From: Daedaleopsis sinensis
Lineage: Eukaryota; Basidiomycota; Agaricomycetes; Polyporales; Polyporaceae
Assembly (NCBI GenBank): GCA_033807695.1
Contig: CM066300.1
Span: forward strand, 4,154,001-4,218,000
DNA: 64,000 nt
Reading direction: 5' to 3'
The notes beneath the pieces were generated by a model that saw only the letters and a program-made list of their open reading frames with translations, was not told the origin of the DNA and made no database searches. How positions within the stretch are numbered: position 1 is the stretch's first letter; each line of letters starts with the position of its first letter. Positions 12,196 through 22,459 of the stretch are shown here, in pieces. The position numbers and the translations under genes are program-made.

Positions 12196-12892
12196 AGCCA
12201 CCACGGGCCCTGCGGTCTCCTTCACGTCTGGGAAGGGTCAAGCCTGCTGAAACCGCTGGCCGGAGCACAGTTCCTTGCGTCAGGCAGTACCTTACAAAGT
12301 TACATACACTATATACCTTAGCACAAACCGATACCTCATTCTTTCTTCTACGTCACTGGCATTGGTGTTATCCGTTCGGGGGCAATAATCCATGAGTGTT
12401 CGATTACTTGACATTTTTGCGGGAGAAAAGATCAGACCGCGCACGATAACACAAAGCAGTTCCCGAAGTCGAGCGACACGGCGACGAGATCTGAGATGGC
12501 ATTTGTCGCGTCATGACGCGTCCTGCAGTCACGTGTGCGCGTTGTGTTTGATCGACTGGGACTATTTCGGCCGCCAACGACGTGTATTAAAGCTGACTGG
12601 GCTGACCACTCTTTCACATCGAGGCATCGACAGCGGCGGACCCGGAGAGGGCTGTCATCCTGGACGACCCGCCAGCCACCTCCGATCGCCAGCCACTCTT
12701 CAACTCCGCCTGACCGCCCCCCACGCAGCCTATAAAGCATGCGTCCAAGCCCTGTGTCTCCTCAGCCAGCTCTCACCCCTACATCCACGATCTCTTGACG
12801 AGAACGCGGTTTGCTTTCGTACTGCTATCGTATCGCTTTCCACCCACACCCCCACATCACTATTCCCCCTCGCCCGTATTAGCATCACCATC
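12196..12892. other. Intergenic spacer between the tandem secreted-protein genes
   Basis: About 700 bp. It holds the 3' region of the first gene and the promoter of the second. The ORF on the plus strand that runs into the second gene starts upstream of the TATA box and is not considered coding. Confidence 0.5.
12729..12803 (+). promoter_or_regulatory. TATA box plus conserved leader motif of the second secreted-protein gene
   Basis: CCTATAAA at 12729 and CCACGATCTCTTGACGAGA at 12785-12803, exactly 56 bp apart start to start, as in the first copy. The motif lies 108 nt before the ATG. Confidence 0.6.
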
Positions 12893-13854
12893 ATGAGACT
12901 CTCAACCAGCTCCTCCTTGATCTTTGCCACCATCGCGCTCAGCTCGTCATCGTCGACTCTCGCCGCCCCCACCGATTCCGGCGCGCTCCAGCGGAACTCG
13001 TTCTCGTCCTCCCCCAGTCTCCAATCCGTCGCTATAGCTGGCAGAGAGCCCCACGTCGATCTCGACTTGGCAGGAAACCCCGGCCCACGTAAGTCTCGCC
13101 GTTCTTCTGTGTGAGGTTATATGTCTGACCATATTGCAACCTAGACGTGTCTGCGAGCGCCGACCCGCACGGACGTCGCCAGCTCCCTCCTGCTGCTACT
13201 GCTGCTACTGCTCTCCTCCCCCCCGACTTGCCTGGTCCCCTGCAGACCCTTATGGCGACGCTCATGTCCATTCTCGGCATGGCACCCTCTGCACCTTCTC
13301 CTCCCTCTGGTGTTCCTGGGGTTCCAGCTGTCGCGCCGCCTCCCGTACCGGTCACCCCTGCGCAGTTGGACGCTGTCAAGCAAGCTCTCGCTCAGGCTCT
13401 AGAGGCAATGAAGGACAAAGCTAGCTCCGCCCCTGCCCCCCCTACCCCAGGCCGCCGTCAAGTCGACTCTGATGACGACGTTACTGTCGGCGAGGGCTCA
13501 GACGACGACAACGACGACAACAGCGGGGACGGGAATGACTGCGTCTTCGAAGGCGACGACGAGGACTGTGATGGCGATGAATGCGACGCGGCCCCCGTGT
13601 ATTGCTCTGACAGCCCGAGTTCTACTGCGTCGAAGCGTAGCTCTGCCATGCTCGTCGCTCGTGATTCCTCCGCCATGACCACGGACAGCACCTCGTCCAC
13701 CCTGAGTGTGCCTTCACCGTCCTCTGAAAGCAGCACTGGCACAATGGCCAACACCGCACCCACATCGCCCGCTCTTCCTGCCAACCCTCCCAACACGCCA
13801 GTCCCCACTTCAACTGGGGATGCTACGGCGACCGCGTCATCTACCATGGCGTAG
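12893..13854 (+). CDS. Secreted acidic Ser/Thr/Pro-rich protein, second of the tandem pair
   Basis: Two exons, 12893-13088 and 13145-13854, joined in phase 1 (gtaagt ... ctag). The signal peptide is MRLSTSSSLIFATIAL..TLAAP. The mature chain has a Pro/Ala-rich segment, a helix PAQLDAVKQALAQALEAMKD, a dibasic GRRQVDSDDD site, a strongly acidic Asp run with four cysteines (NDCVFEGDDEDCDGDECDA..VYC), then a Ser/Thr/Pro-rich tail of about 80 residues likely to be O-glycosylated. There is no GPI-like hydrophobic end. It could be a cell-wall or metal-binding surface protein; that is inference from composition only. Compared with its neighbour the leader is conserved while the mature part is not alignable by eye, which suggests fast divergence. 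Confidence 0.75.
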
Positions 13855-14202
13855 GCTAGTCATTTGCGTCCTCTGTATCCTTTACCTCGCCATCCACCAT
13901 TCTCCTCCTCATTTACCATCCTCCGTATCTACTGTACTTCCCTCCATCTACGCTACCATATAGCCGTTTAATACTTCTAGTCTTCATAGTACATATATTA
14001 TAGCCTTATAACGTCTTATACCTATATAGTCTACCACCCAATCTCCTACGTAGGAGATAATTTTACAATACACTATATATGAGTTCATTGCCACGAGTTC
14101 GTAGCTTGTCGTCCGAGCAGCTTCAGAGACGAGACTAAGGGTACAACGCTGAGACCATGGTATACATACGATGCGTACGTGAAGTAATACAACTGCCATC
14201 GA
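13855..14202. other. Convergent intergenic region
   Basis: AT-rich 3' flanks between the plus-strand secreted-protein gene and the minus-strand oxidoreductase. It contains an 18-bp perfect palindrome atctcctacgtaggagat at 14041-14058. No gene seen. Confidence 0.5.
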
Positions 14203-15788
14203 CTACGGCTCATCGCTAATCTTGTACAGTAGCTTGCCTACAGTCGACCCCCCTTTCGTGGTCAAGTCGGATTGCGCTTCTCGTGCGCCCTCCGTGGTGA
14301 ACGGGTACTCCTTGTGGATCGTGATCTGCAGCTCGCCCCTGGCGATGTACCCGAACAGCTTCTCGCCATAGTACCGCGCCTCCTCGGGCGTGTAGATGTA
14401 GTTCGCCATCCTGCAGTGCCCCCGGCGCGTGCTAGTCAGCGGCGAGCAGCGGGGAGAGGAGGGCAGGAGAACGGGAGCACGCACGTCGGGCGCAGGAGCG
14501 CGAGGTTCTTCTCGACGAGCTTCAGCGGCGCGATCGGCTCCACCACCCCCGACGCGTTCCCGACGCTGACCAGCGTGCCTTTGCGCCGCGCGAGCTTGAA
14601 GTTGTCCATGAACCTGTCCCATGTGTGTGTGTGTGAGCGCCCCATGCCATGGCCAGACGAGCGAACCGAAGCGGCACGCACGTGTCCTTCCCGACGCCGT
14701 CGTACACGACGTGCACGCCCTCGCCGCCCGTGAGCGCCAGCACGCGCGCGACGACGTCCTCCTGCGTGTACAGCACGACGTGGTCCGCCCCATGCGCGCG
14801 CGCGGCCGCCGCCTTCGCCGCCGTCGACGTCGTCCCGATCACCGTCGCCCCGGCGCGCTTCGCGAGCTGCGCCGCGAGCAGCCCGAACCCGCCTGCGATC
14901 GTGTGGATGAGCACGGTGTCCCCGGGCCGGACGGTGTACGCCTCCTCGACAAAGGACGCGGCGGTGAGGCCCTGCAGCGTCGCCGCGGCGGCCGTGCGCA
15001 GGGAGACGCCGGCGGGGAGCGGGAAGACCTTCGGCCAGGGGACGGAGGCGTACTCGGCGTGCACCCCCAGGAAGTTCTGCGTGCGCGGGAGGGAGGAGGG
15101 GAGGGGGGAGGAGGGAGGCGTGAGTAGTGAGTTGTGAGTTGTGGTTCTCGTCACGGCAGGTTTTGGTTTCCGAACATAGGGGACGGACGTACCACAGCGA
15201 CTTTGCTGCCGACTTGGAGGCCGCGCTTCTGGTACTCGGCGCTCGCGAGGACGGACGCGTCGGTGGGGAGCGCGACGACGGTGCCCGCGGCCTCCATGCC
15301 GAGGACCTGGGGGAAGGACTTGATGGGGTACAAACCCTTCCTGCCAGTCAGTGCGGCGCGCATGCGATGAGAGTTCAACGCAGTGCATGCCAGCGGGGGC
15401 TAGAGGCGTTACTTGCCTGTAGTAGGTATCGATGAAGTTGATACCGCCATACACCACCTGCGCGAGGGGGGTTGTGTCAGTCCCCCACAGGCAGCAGAAG
15501 AAGCAGAGGAGGCGAGCGTCGACTGCGTACCTTGATGATGACGTTCCCCGGGACATGCGCGGGGAAAGGGATCGTCTTGACCTCGAGGACATCGACGTCC
15601 CCCGTCCTATCGATCGCGATGGCCTTCATCGTCTCTGGGAAGGACATGGCCGTTGTTCTCGAAGATGCAGTGGAAGTGCTGGAAAGGTGGCGCGAAACCA
15701 AGGCCGTCCGCCGCGCCGCGCTCAGTAATGGTACTTGTAGTGTCAGCCCGCGTCCGAGTCGCGTTGGGATGACGGAGGATGGTATCAT
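14203..15788 (-). CDS. NADPH:quinone oxidoreductase (zeta-crystallin-like MDR family)
   Basis: Exons are recovered in order on the minus strand. A basic leader (RRTALVSRHLSSTS) resembles a mitochondrial presequence, followed by MSFPETMKAIAIDRTGDVDV, VVYGGINFIDTYYR, KSFPQVLGMEAAGTV and HAEYASVPWPKVFPLPAGV. Then comes the Rossmann core: GDTVLIHTIAGGFGLLAAQL, the GATVIGTTSTAAK nucleotide-binding strand, GGEGVHVVYDGVGKDT, FKLARRKGTLVSVGNASG, and finally IYTPEEARYYGEKLFGYI and GGSTVGKLLYKIS. The NFIDTYYR and AGGFGLLAAQLAK motifs are diagnostic of quinone-reductase type MDR enzymes that lack structural zinc. The enzyme reduces quinones with NADPH. Translation from the second Met (MSFPET) would give a cytosolic form, so dual targeting is possible. 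Introns are 60-90 nt. Confidence 0.88.
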
Positions 15789-16101
15789 CAGTTAGAGGCT
15801 CTCGTGGGTCGGCTTCCCACAGAATGCTCTATACTAGGTCGTTCACGAGCGATGCTCAGGTCATCAACAAAGTCATCCAAGTGTGGGTGGCAGCGGAAGG
15901 CCGGGGCCCCATGTTCCGTAGTCATATGGCGCCCCTCACGATACCCCATATGCTAGTCACACTGGCACTCGTCTCGTCGAGCTAGGTAATCAGACTACAA
16001 CTTAGCGAGGAGCGAAACTTGACATACCTACGTACATGGCACACGCCGTCCAAGTCCAGTCCGCGTACAGATGAATGATATCGATTACGACCGGTCGTCT
16101 C
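15789..16101. other. Short intergenic region
   Basis: About 310 bp between two minus-strand genes: the promoter of the oxidoreductase and the 3' flank of the phosphatase. No ORF or motif worth naming. Confidence 0.5.
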
Positions 16102-17304
16102 CTACCTCGCGACTCCAATTTCCTCGTCCTCCACCGTCATAAACGCAGCGATCAACGTCTCGTATATCATGACCACCTGGTCATCGCGCTGGACCATCCC
16201 CGGCCGCTGCTCCCGCAGCGAGTCGACCTCGAGCGCGACCATGTCTTCCTGCAGCTCTGCCGGAAGCGGTCCGAGCGGCGAGACGGGCAGCGGCGGGACG
16301 GGCGACTGCTCCGTCCGCGGGGGCGAGAGCAGGCGGTAGTGGCGCAGCAGCGAGCAGAGCGCGATGAACGCGCCCGTGCGCCCGACGCCTGCCGAGCAGT
16401 TCACCATGATCGGCGGGTTCGGGTCGAGGTCGGCCACGCCCGTGTAGAGCGACAGGTCCCGGTTCGCCTCGTCGACGAGGCGCGTGAAGCGGAGGAGCCC
16501 CTCGCGGTCCTCGCGCGCGGGGACGCCGTGGTCCGGCCAGGACGCGTAGAGAAAGTGCTGGAAGATGACAGGCTCGCCGACGGGCGCGTTCGCGGGGGAG
16601 AGCAGCTGGAGCGAGACGACGCTGTGTACGCCATGCGCGGCGTCGATGGTCTGTGAACGCTTGAGGGTGACCTCGATTGGAGAGGCTGCGGAGCCCGGCT
16701 CCGGATGGATGATCCACGACTGGCCCTCAAGCGGGGGGAAGTATACGTGGGCCTTGCGCATGCCCCCCTCGAGGTTCTGCGTGAGCTGCACGATCGTCCG
16801 TACGCGGTTGAGATTGCGGAGGTTCGACAAGGGTGTGCCCGGAGGGGGTGAGATGCCCTCCAGAAGCGCGCTGAGGAAGGTGTGTGCGGTATGGGGGAGG
16901 GGCGCCTGTGTCGCGATCCACCACTTTCCGCCCGCAAGCTCACGCACCCAGTTTGCATTGAGGTACCGCCCTTCCGTGCACGAGCTCGAGCAATCGTGAT
17001 TCGGCTCTCCTGGGCAGACGACCACTCGCGTGCGGTCGTAGGGGTGTATGTCGGCGTATCGGTTGTGCGGCTCGTTCTGTGGGTCCGTGCCTGCAGATAT
17101 GGAGTAGTGGGCGACGTGCTCGGCTTTGGTGGTGATCGAGGACGCGATATGGTATGCCCGATGCCTTTTGGAGGGGTGCGATTGGTGCCTTGAAGCAGCT
17201 CGTGCAGCTGCGCGCGTCCGTTCTCTCTTCGCGAGAGTTTGCACGACTTCGGTGATATGCTGGGCGTTATGAGCGCGCTCAAGCCATGCTGGAACGGTCG
17301 ACAT
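16102..17304 (-). CDS. Protein tyrosine phosphatase (classical PTP domain)
   Basis: Single 400-codon exon with no intron. The N-terminal 60 residues are basic and helical. The PTP domain then shows the substrate loop region (NRYADIHPYDRTRV), the NANWV strand, WWIATQAPLPHT, RTIVQLTQNLEGG, the WPD loop (YASWPDHGVP) and the signature P-loop VNCSAGVGRTGAF with catalytic Cys and Arg in HC-like context (here NC instead of the usual HC). The C-terminal Q-loop region is MVQRDDQVVMIYETLIAAF. Asn replacing His before the catalytic Cys is uncommon and may shift the Cys pKa, but the enzyme should be active. It most resembles fungal cytosolic PTPs of the Pyp/Ptp type acting on MAP kinases; the substrate is inferred. 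The ATG at 17302-17304 is 282 bp from the divergent NR2C2AP-like gene. Confidence 0.9.
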   Translation of the reverse strand: MSTVPAWLERAHNAQHITEVVQTLAKRERTRAAARAASRHQSHPSKRHRAYHIASSITTKAEHVAHYSISAGTDPQNEPHNRYADIHPYDRTRVVVCPGEPNHDCSSSCTEGRYLNANWVRELAGGKWWIATQAPLPHTAHTFLSALLEGISPPPGTPLSNLRNLNRVRTIVQLTQNLEGGMRKAHVYFPPLEGQSWIIHPEPGSAASPIEVTLKRSQTIDAAHGVHSVVSLQLLSPANAPVGEPVIFQHFLYASWPDHGVPAREDREGLLRFTRLVDEANRDLSLYTGVADLDPNPPIMVNCSAGVGRTGAFIALCSLLRHYRLLSPPRTEQSPVPPLPVSPLGPLPAELQEDMVALEVDSLREQRPGMVQRDDQVVMIYETLIAAFMTVEDEEIGVAR

Positions 17305-17586
17305 TGCTGTATAGACTGAGAGTAGGGCGTAGCGAGGAATTGACGGGTGTAGTGGAGAGAGTCAAGAGCTTTTTCTCTAGATTCTCCTCGATTCGAGTTC
17401 CTTGGATGACATCGTCATCACGTGATATTCGCATTGAGACAACCGTATCCGCGATCGCAGATGTCATTGTCATCCAGAAATCGTCCTCTTCCAGCGAAAT
17501 ACACTCTTCGTGCTCAACAGGCCAAGGAGAGAGGAGGATAGTCCAGGAGGAGCTCACCACTGTGAATGCACCCATCAGAGGTCGAA
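17305..17586. promoter_or_regulatory. Shared divergent promoter region
   Basis: 282 bp separate the PTP start (minus) from the NR2C2AP-like start (plus). The two genes must share this regulatory space, although ORFs run through it in the wrong frame. No clear TATA box. Confidence 0.45.
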
Positions 17587-18154
17587 ATGGAAATGCAGTC
17601 ACTGATCACTGCAGAAACGAAAATCAAGTGTGTTTGCCTGCGCTCTATGCCATTGCGAAGAAGACGTCTGATGACCCGGGACACAGAGTTAGCTCGACCT
17701 TAGACAAGACAGTCGGAAAGAAATACCTCACCGATGGGAGCCCAGAGACGTGCTGGACCTCGCAGCAGGTACGCTCGGGCTTGGTCGACTGTACTGTCTG
17801 TCGCCTCTGTCACCCACACACCATCTTGACCTGTAGGGTACCCCGCAATACATCCAACTATCCTTCCCGTCTCCAGTGATCCCCAAGCACATCGATATCA
17901 CGTTCCAAGGAGGATTCGCCGGCACGAGATGTGTAGTGGAGTGCCAATCAGGGGACGAGAAGACGTGGCGGGTGTTGACACGGATATACCCCGAGGACGT
18001 GAACCGGAAGCAGACTTTCGATGTCGTAGCGGAGAGTTCAGACTTGGTGGGGGCCAGCATGAAGGGCTTGAGGCTGATGTTCGAGAAGAGCTCAGATTTT
18101 TTCGGAAGAATCACAGTGTACGATCTTCACATAGCCGGGGTCGTTGCAGAGTAA
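17587..18154 (+). CDS. NR2C2AP-like protein with galactose-binding-like (discoidin) fold
   Basis: Three exons close in frame: 17587-17627, 17687-17768 and 17837-18154. The start is ATG GAA ATG at 17587 (or the second ATG, 17593). The product begins MEMQSLITAETKIK, then VSSTLDKTVGKKYL, DGSPETCWTSQQGTPQYIQL, HIDITFQGGFAGTRC, RIYPEDVNRKQTF and SSDFFGRITVYDLHI. The order VSSVLN..GKK..F.D..EETCWNS.QG..Q...L and the FQGGF, YPED and DFFGR blocks are those of human nuclear receptor 2C2-associated protein and its small fungal homologues, which have a galactose-binding-like beta-sandwich. Its cellular role is poorly known. About 146 residues, the usual family size. It converges tail to tail on the fucosyltransferase-like gene. 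Confidence 0.85.
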
Positions 18155-18520
18155 AGGCGAGAAACAGAGTCAGATTTAAAGGGAGATGCACAGTGACAAC
18201 GCGAGCTGGAGGTACGGACAACATGTCTACGTCGGAGGAGAGGCATGGGTTCACAAGAAACTGAAGAAACGCGGTGTCTCGAAACTCGCGTGCACACGCC
18301 TAGACACGCGCTCATGTGACTGTGACGATGCGCGACGCGTCGCAGATGCGTAGGCTCCGGGTTGCCCGGCTTGGCTCCTCGCGATTTGCTCCTCCTAAAC
18401 AGTGACATCCAAGATACAGCTGATATATTATGAGAGGCCCACGTGTGTGTCTGACAATTCTAAGCATTCAACGTTATGCGCATCTGACACCACGCATCCA
18501 GACGGCCGCTGGCACAGGCC
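18155..18520. other. Convergent intergenic region
   Basis: 366 bp between the 3' ends of the NR2C2AP-like and fucosyltransferase-like genes. No ORF or repeat of note. Confidence 0.5.
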
Positions 18521-20939
18521 CTAACGCATCTCGTACGCGTGCCAGGAAGGGACAATCCTACCGGCAATGTCGACATCGACCCAGCGCGCCCGAGCGGGAT
18601 TAACGTCTCCAGTTTGATGGTCTCCACCGTCGTCGAAGCCAAACGCACGCTGGAAGCCGAACCCGATCGCAGACATCTTGCACACGTTCGAGCTGCAGAG
18701 TATGGGCGTCAGCTGGAGGGAAGATGATAATGCTTACAAGGCTGAAGCTTACCCTTCCCCGCACACGACTGCTCCGGGCACGACGTCCCCCGCGGCCGCC
18801 CACATGCCGCTGAGCATCGCGAAGTCCACGAGCATGCCTCGCGTGAGACGCGCTCTCTCCTCTGGAGGTTCCAGAGTGAACTCTGCCTGGACGTACGCGT
18901 GAGCGGAAGCGAGCGCTCTTAGCTCCGGCTTCGTGCTCTGCGCAAGCGAGAACATCCCGGTCGCAGAAGGGAAGGCCGACGCGAACTCGCTCGCAACCGG
19001 GGGAGAGTCCGAGGCGAGCCACATGATGGGCGGGGCGGGGAAGTGGTCGTCGTCGCCGGAAGATACATCCCGCCCTGGTGCTGCGTCCCCAATGTCGTCG
19101 TAGTCCGTCCCGGCGGTGATGGACGAGGGTGCGGAGGCGTTGCCGTAAAACCTATCCCATGTCGAGCGCGCGCCGTCGATAAACTTTGGCAAGGGAATGA
19201 TGTCATCGGGGTAGTATGGGATGGCGGCGGGTTTGCGATCTCCACGGCGGATGTGGACACCGATGTAGAGAGCAGGATTGTTTGCTGTCTCTACAAGCGC
19301 AGAGTCTCGACTGAGAGGGGTTCCAGCTCCCTCGTCGTTGTCAGAGCGAGCAGGGAGGGGTCGCACAGATAGTATAGATAGCAACTCTTCGCGCGCAGCT
19401 TGTACGAGTTGAATCATACGCTGGTTGGGTCGTATCGTCTGTCCAAAAGAGGTTTGTGCGCGTTCGAAGATGTTCTTGAAGCGATTTAAGTGGTGTCCGT
19501 GCCTAAAAAACGTTCCATGAATTATCAACGCTTGGTGCAACTTTGTGACTCACCCATCCTGGTATTCTTCACCGAACCCGTGACTGAAGTGGTATCTTGC
19601 CGTACTTGAACTGATGACCTATGCATGAGACGGAGATGATCTACGGCCCCGTATATGCGTTGCATTTGGGTACCTACCCAATGTCTGCACGCGCTCATTA
19701 GTCAACGACATTCGGAGATACTAAATCGCGCACCTTGCAACTCGCGGACACGCAACTAGCTCTGAAGAACTGGTCTAAGCGATGTCAGACTGAGCTGAGA
19801 GTCTTGACGTACCGTTAGCAGGAGGTGAACGACACCCAGGTTCCGGACCCGGCTCAAGGCTGCGGACGTCTTGGAAATAGTCGGTCCATCTGGGGAGCAT
19901 TATTGTAATGATGGTGACGCATCCTCTCCGTGAGACTCACTTGCCGCGATTCCAATGCGTGTCGTCAACAAAGAAGGTAGAGTTACGCTGGAATCCTTGT
20001 GAGCAGGTCTACCTCAGAATACAACCATATGACACGCACCTCTCGCGCCAATGCGGCTGCCTGAGCCAGCAGTGCAAGGTCCGCAATGAGACCTACATGC
20101 CCATCGAGCAGGTAAGTGATCGTTTTCGAGCACACCTTGGCAGAAGTTTGAGGACTGTCGGGGGCGTCATCCAGATGCTCTACGTCAAGAGGCCCTTTAT
20201 GAGGCTCATCCCAGTAGTCGCCGTGGTGCATATATTGCACCATGTCCGCACATTGCTCGCGGTATTGGGTTCCGGTAAGCGGGAACTGGGTGTAGTTCTC
20301 GTACGAGATGAATGGGCGCGCGGAGGGATGTTCCATGACGGGTTGTGTGGGGGATGGCACGGAGTCCGATCCCGTCGTCTTTGTCGCATCAGAGTCGGCA
20401 GCTTCCGTCGCAGCGGGCTCTGAGACAATGGGAGAAAGCAGCTGAGAGTTCTTTGCTGCTGGCGCAATAGCGTGGCCCTCGCCTGATGAGGTTTCCAGAA
20501 GCTCAGCAGGGTTATGGAGCAGGATTGCCTGCAGACCTCCAGGACGTTCAAGGGAGACGGCAATGAGAATGAGGAGTATTAAGGCAAAAATGGAACCACC
20601 GATCAGAGGCAGTCGGCTCAACACTGGCTGGAGCCAGTTCGCCGACACGGTCTCCGCGTCCTTCGCGATAGCATCATCATCTCCGCGACTTCGATATCCC
20701 GGAGAAAGCAAGGGCTGAGATTGCTGCTGTAGTTCGCCGCGGTAGGCATTGCTGTCATCATCTTGGAACGCTTCTAGTTCAACTTCAGTGAAGCCCTCTT
20801 CTGCACGACCGGCACGAGAATGAGGTGTCCGAGGAGTTAGGACGCGGTAGTCGGAGTGAGCGGGGCGGCCAGAGACAAAGATGTCAGGAAGAGGACGGTG
20901 AGGCGGCATTGAGTAAGGAGAAGGTGCAAAACGTGGCAC
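18521..20939 (-). CDS. GDP-fucose protein O-fucosyltransferase-like type II membrane glycosyltransferase
   Basis: Eight exons close exactly (2,058 nt, 685 residues): 20939-20036, 19995-19941, 19889-19813, 19761-19734, 19684-19678, 19618-19554, 19502-18753 and 18692-18521. The N-terminal cytosolic tail is about 105 residues, followed by one membrane anchor (LPLIGGSIFALILLILIAVS), then a Ser/Thr-rich stem and the luminal domain. Catalytic-domain marks are STFFVDDTHWNRGKW, WTDYFQDVRSLEPGPEPGC, and the fucosyltransferase motif VHIRRGDR (HxRRxD). The far C-terminal exon ends in WVDVDIAGRIVPSWHAYEMR. Fungal proteins of this type act in the Golgi and are expected to transfer sugar from GDP-fucose (or a related donor) to proteins; donor and acceptor are inferred. 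Exon 5 is only 7 nt (ACATTGG) and is required to keep the frame. Confidence 0.88.
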
Positions 20940-21133
20940 GAGTCGGTGGCCGTTGAGAGCAAGGTCGTTGTTGTGTGCCCGTTGCAGTTAGTTGCAGTTG
21001 CCGGTTGCCATTGCCAGTTGCAATGGAAGAAGTCCAAGTCGCCGACGGTCACGTTTGCTTTCGTCGTGCATTCCGAGATCTCGATCGGGGCATATGATTG
21101 ATCCGTACTACGGAGAATGCTGGAAAGCATCAA
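20940..21133. promoter_or_regulatory. Upstream region of the fucosyltransferase-like gene
   Basis: 194 bp between the start codon and the left arm of the large inverted repeat. It holds alternating gttgcagttg/gttgccattg words (20984-21020). A minus-strand ORF crosses from the repeat arm into this region but has no support. Confidence 0.4.
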
Positions 21134-22158
21134 CTTCCTTCCCTGGACTCGCAGTCCTCCCGGCGCTAAGTCCTGGTCCTCCTTCCTAATCGGGAGTAGG
21201 CGCCTTCCGGTCCCTCTCTGCCGATCTCGCACGTCCTCGCCGAACTCCTCTATCTCTCCTATCCTCTCCTGGCCCCCGGACACGCCATCCGACGTCGACG
21301 GTGGCTTGGACGAGCGTCGGAGTGCCGGATCGGGGAGGTCCTGCGGTCGGAGTAGGTCGGACTTGAAGCTTGAAGATGGACTATGTAATAGCGTGGGGAG
21401 ACAGTGATGTACAGCGGGTAGTACTACTACTAGTAGTAAGGAGACTAATATAGCTGATATGATATGGTCATCACAAGGGGGCGAGCTGCAACAGTAGTAG
21501 TAGAAGACAGACCAGGAAACAGACTATGTTGTGAGGTCGGCGAGAGGTGTGATGATGAAGGCAGGTGGCTTGGGAGAAAGCGTATGGTGGCGGCGGCGCC
21601 GGCAAATGCCGAGAGACTGAAAAGCCGAGGACTGCAAATGTCGGACAGCAAACGAGCTGCGAGAGAGGCTGAGGCTGGAGCTACTGCGAGAACATGAATG
21701 CTCGCAGTACGCTGCGAGCCCGCAGACTTGCAGTCCCGGTGGGAAATTTGCAGTCTCTCGCACAACACGGTCACGTTCACGGACATATAGCGCCCAAAAG
21801 GCGCCTAATAACGTGGCGCCCCCACAGTGCTGCTGCCGGAGTTGTGTTTATTATGTACATACATACGTCTACTCTAGTACTTAGTCTCTCCAGTACCTCC
21901 CATATGTCCTCAATCTCTATCTGCTGCTGTCCCGACCCCAGCTTGAACCCCCCGAACACGACGGAATCCAGTTCAATTCAATATCATCAGAGAAAACATT
22001 GTATTCGGATACTATAATGAGGCCCGCCGGAGCCCGGGGTCCCCCTCCGAGCCTCCGGTCGCTTCGCTTGGGCGTCTTGGCGACGGCAAAGGACTCGGAT
22101 GCCGCTTATGTCAGCGGCCGGGAGGACTGCGAATACGTGTGGGAGCAACTTCGCTTCT
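21134..22158 (+). repeat. Left arm of a 1,025-bp inverted repeat
   Basis: The arm pairs base for base with 22460-23484: paired coordinates sum to 44618 at both ends and at every mirrored ORF checked, so there is no net indel. Within each arm a 15-nt terminal-inverted-repeat-like word occurs, CGCAGTCCTCCCGGC at 21150-21164 and its complement at 22117-22131. No transposase is encoded; the short ORFs are mirrored exactly on the other arm. It is possibly two head-to-head copies of one nonautonomous element. Confidence 0.92.
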
Positions 22159-22459
22159 TGTGACTGATGGTATATGAGCGCAGATCAGTTCTTGACAGAT
22201 TCTATGCCATTTGCGGGCTAGACGAGAATCGCTCTCGCAAAAGCAATGCACTTATCCTCGGCCCTGGCCCCGAGCATTCAAATAGATGCAGAGTGCGGCG
22301 GCCGGTTGTACCGTCACATGCTTGCAGGTGTTCGAGTCGGAGTAAGTAGAGAGACAGCGCTCTGCTAGATCAATCAGCCGGCACTAGTACTATATACTTA
22401 TGTAGATGTGCTTTGGAGGGAGTTCGAGGGACGTTTCCAATGCCAGTACTTACTGTGCC
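22159..22459. other. 301-bp spacer between the inverted repeat arms
   Basis: Unique sequence with no ORF of note. If the locus were transcribed across, it would form the loop of a long hairpin RNA. Confidence 0.7.

Noticed and set aside
14041..14058. Perfect 18-bp palindrome atctcctacgtaggagat as possible terminator or binding site
   Set aside because: Short and without loop; no context to assign a role. Mentioned only in the intergenic entry.
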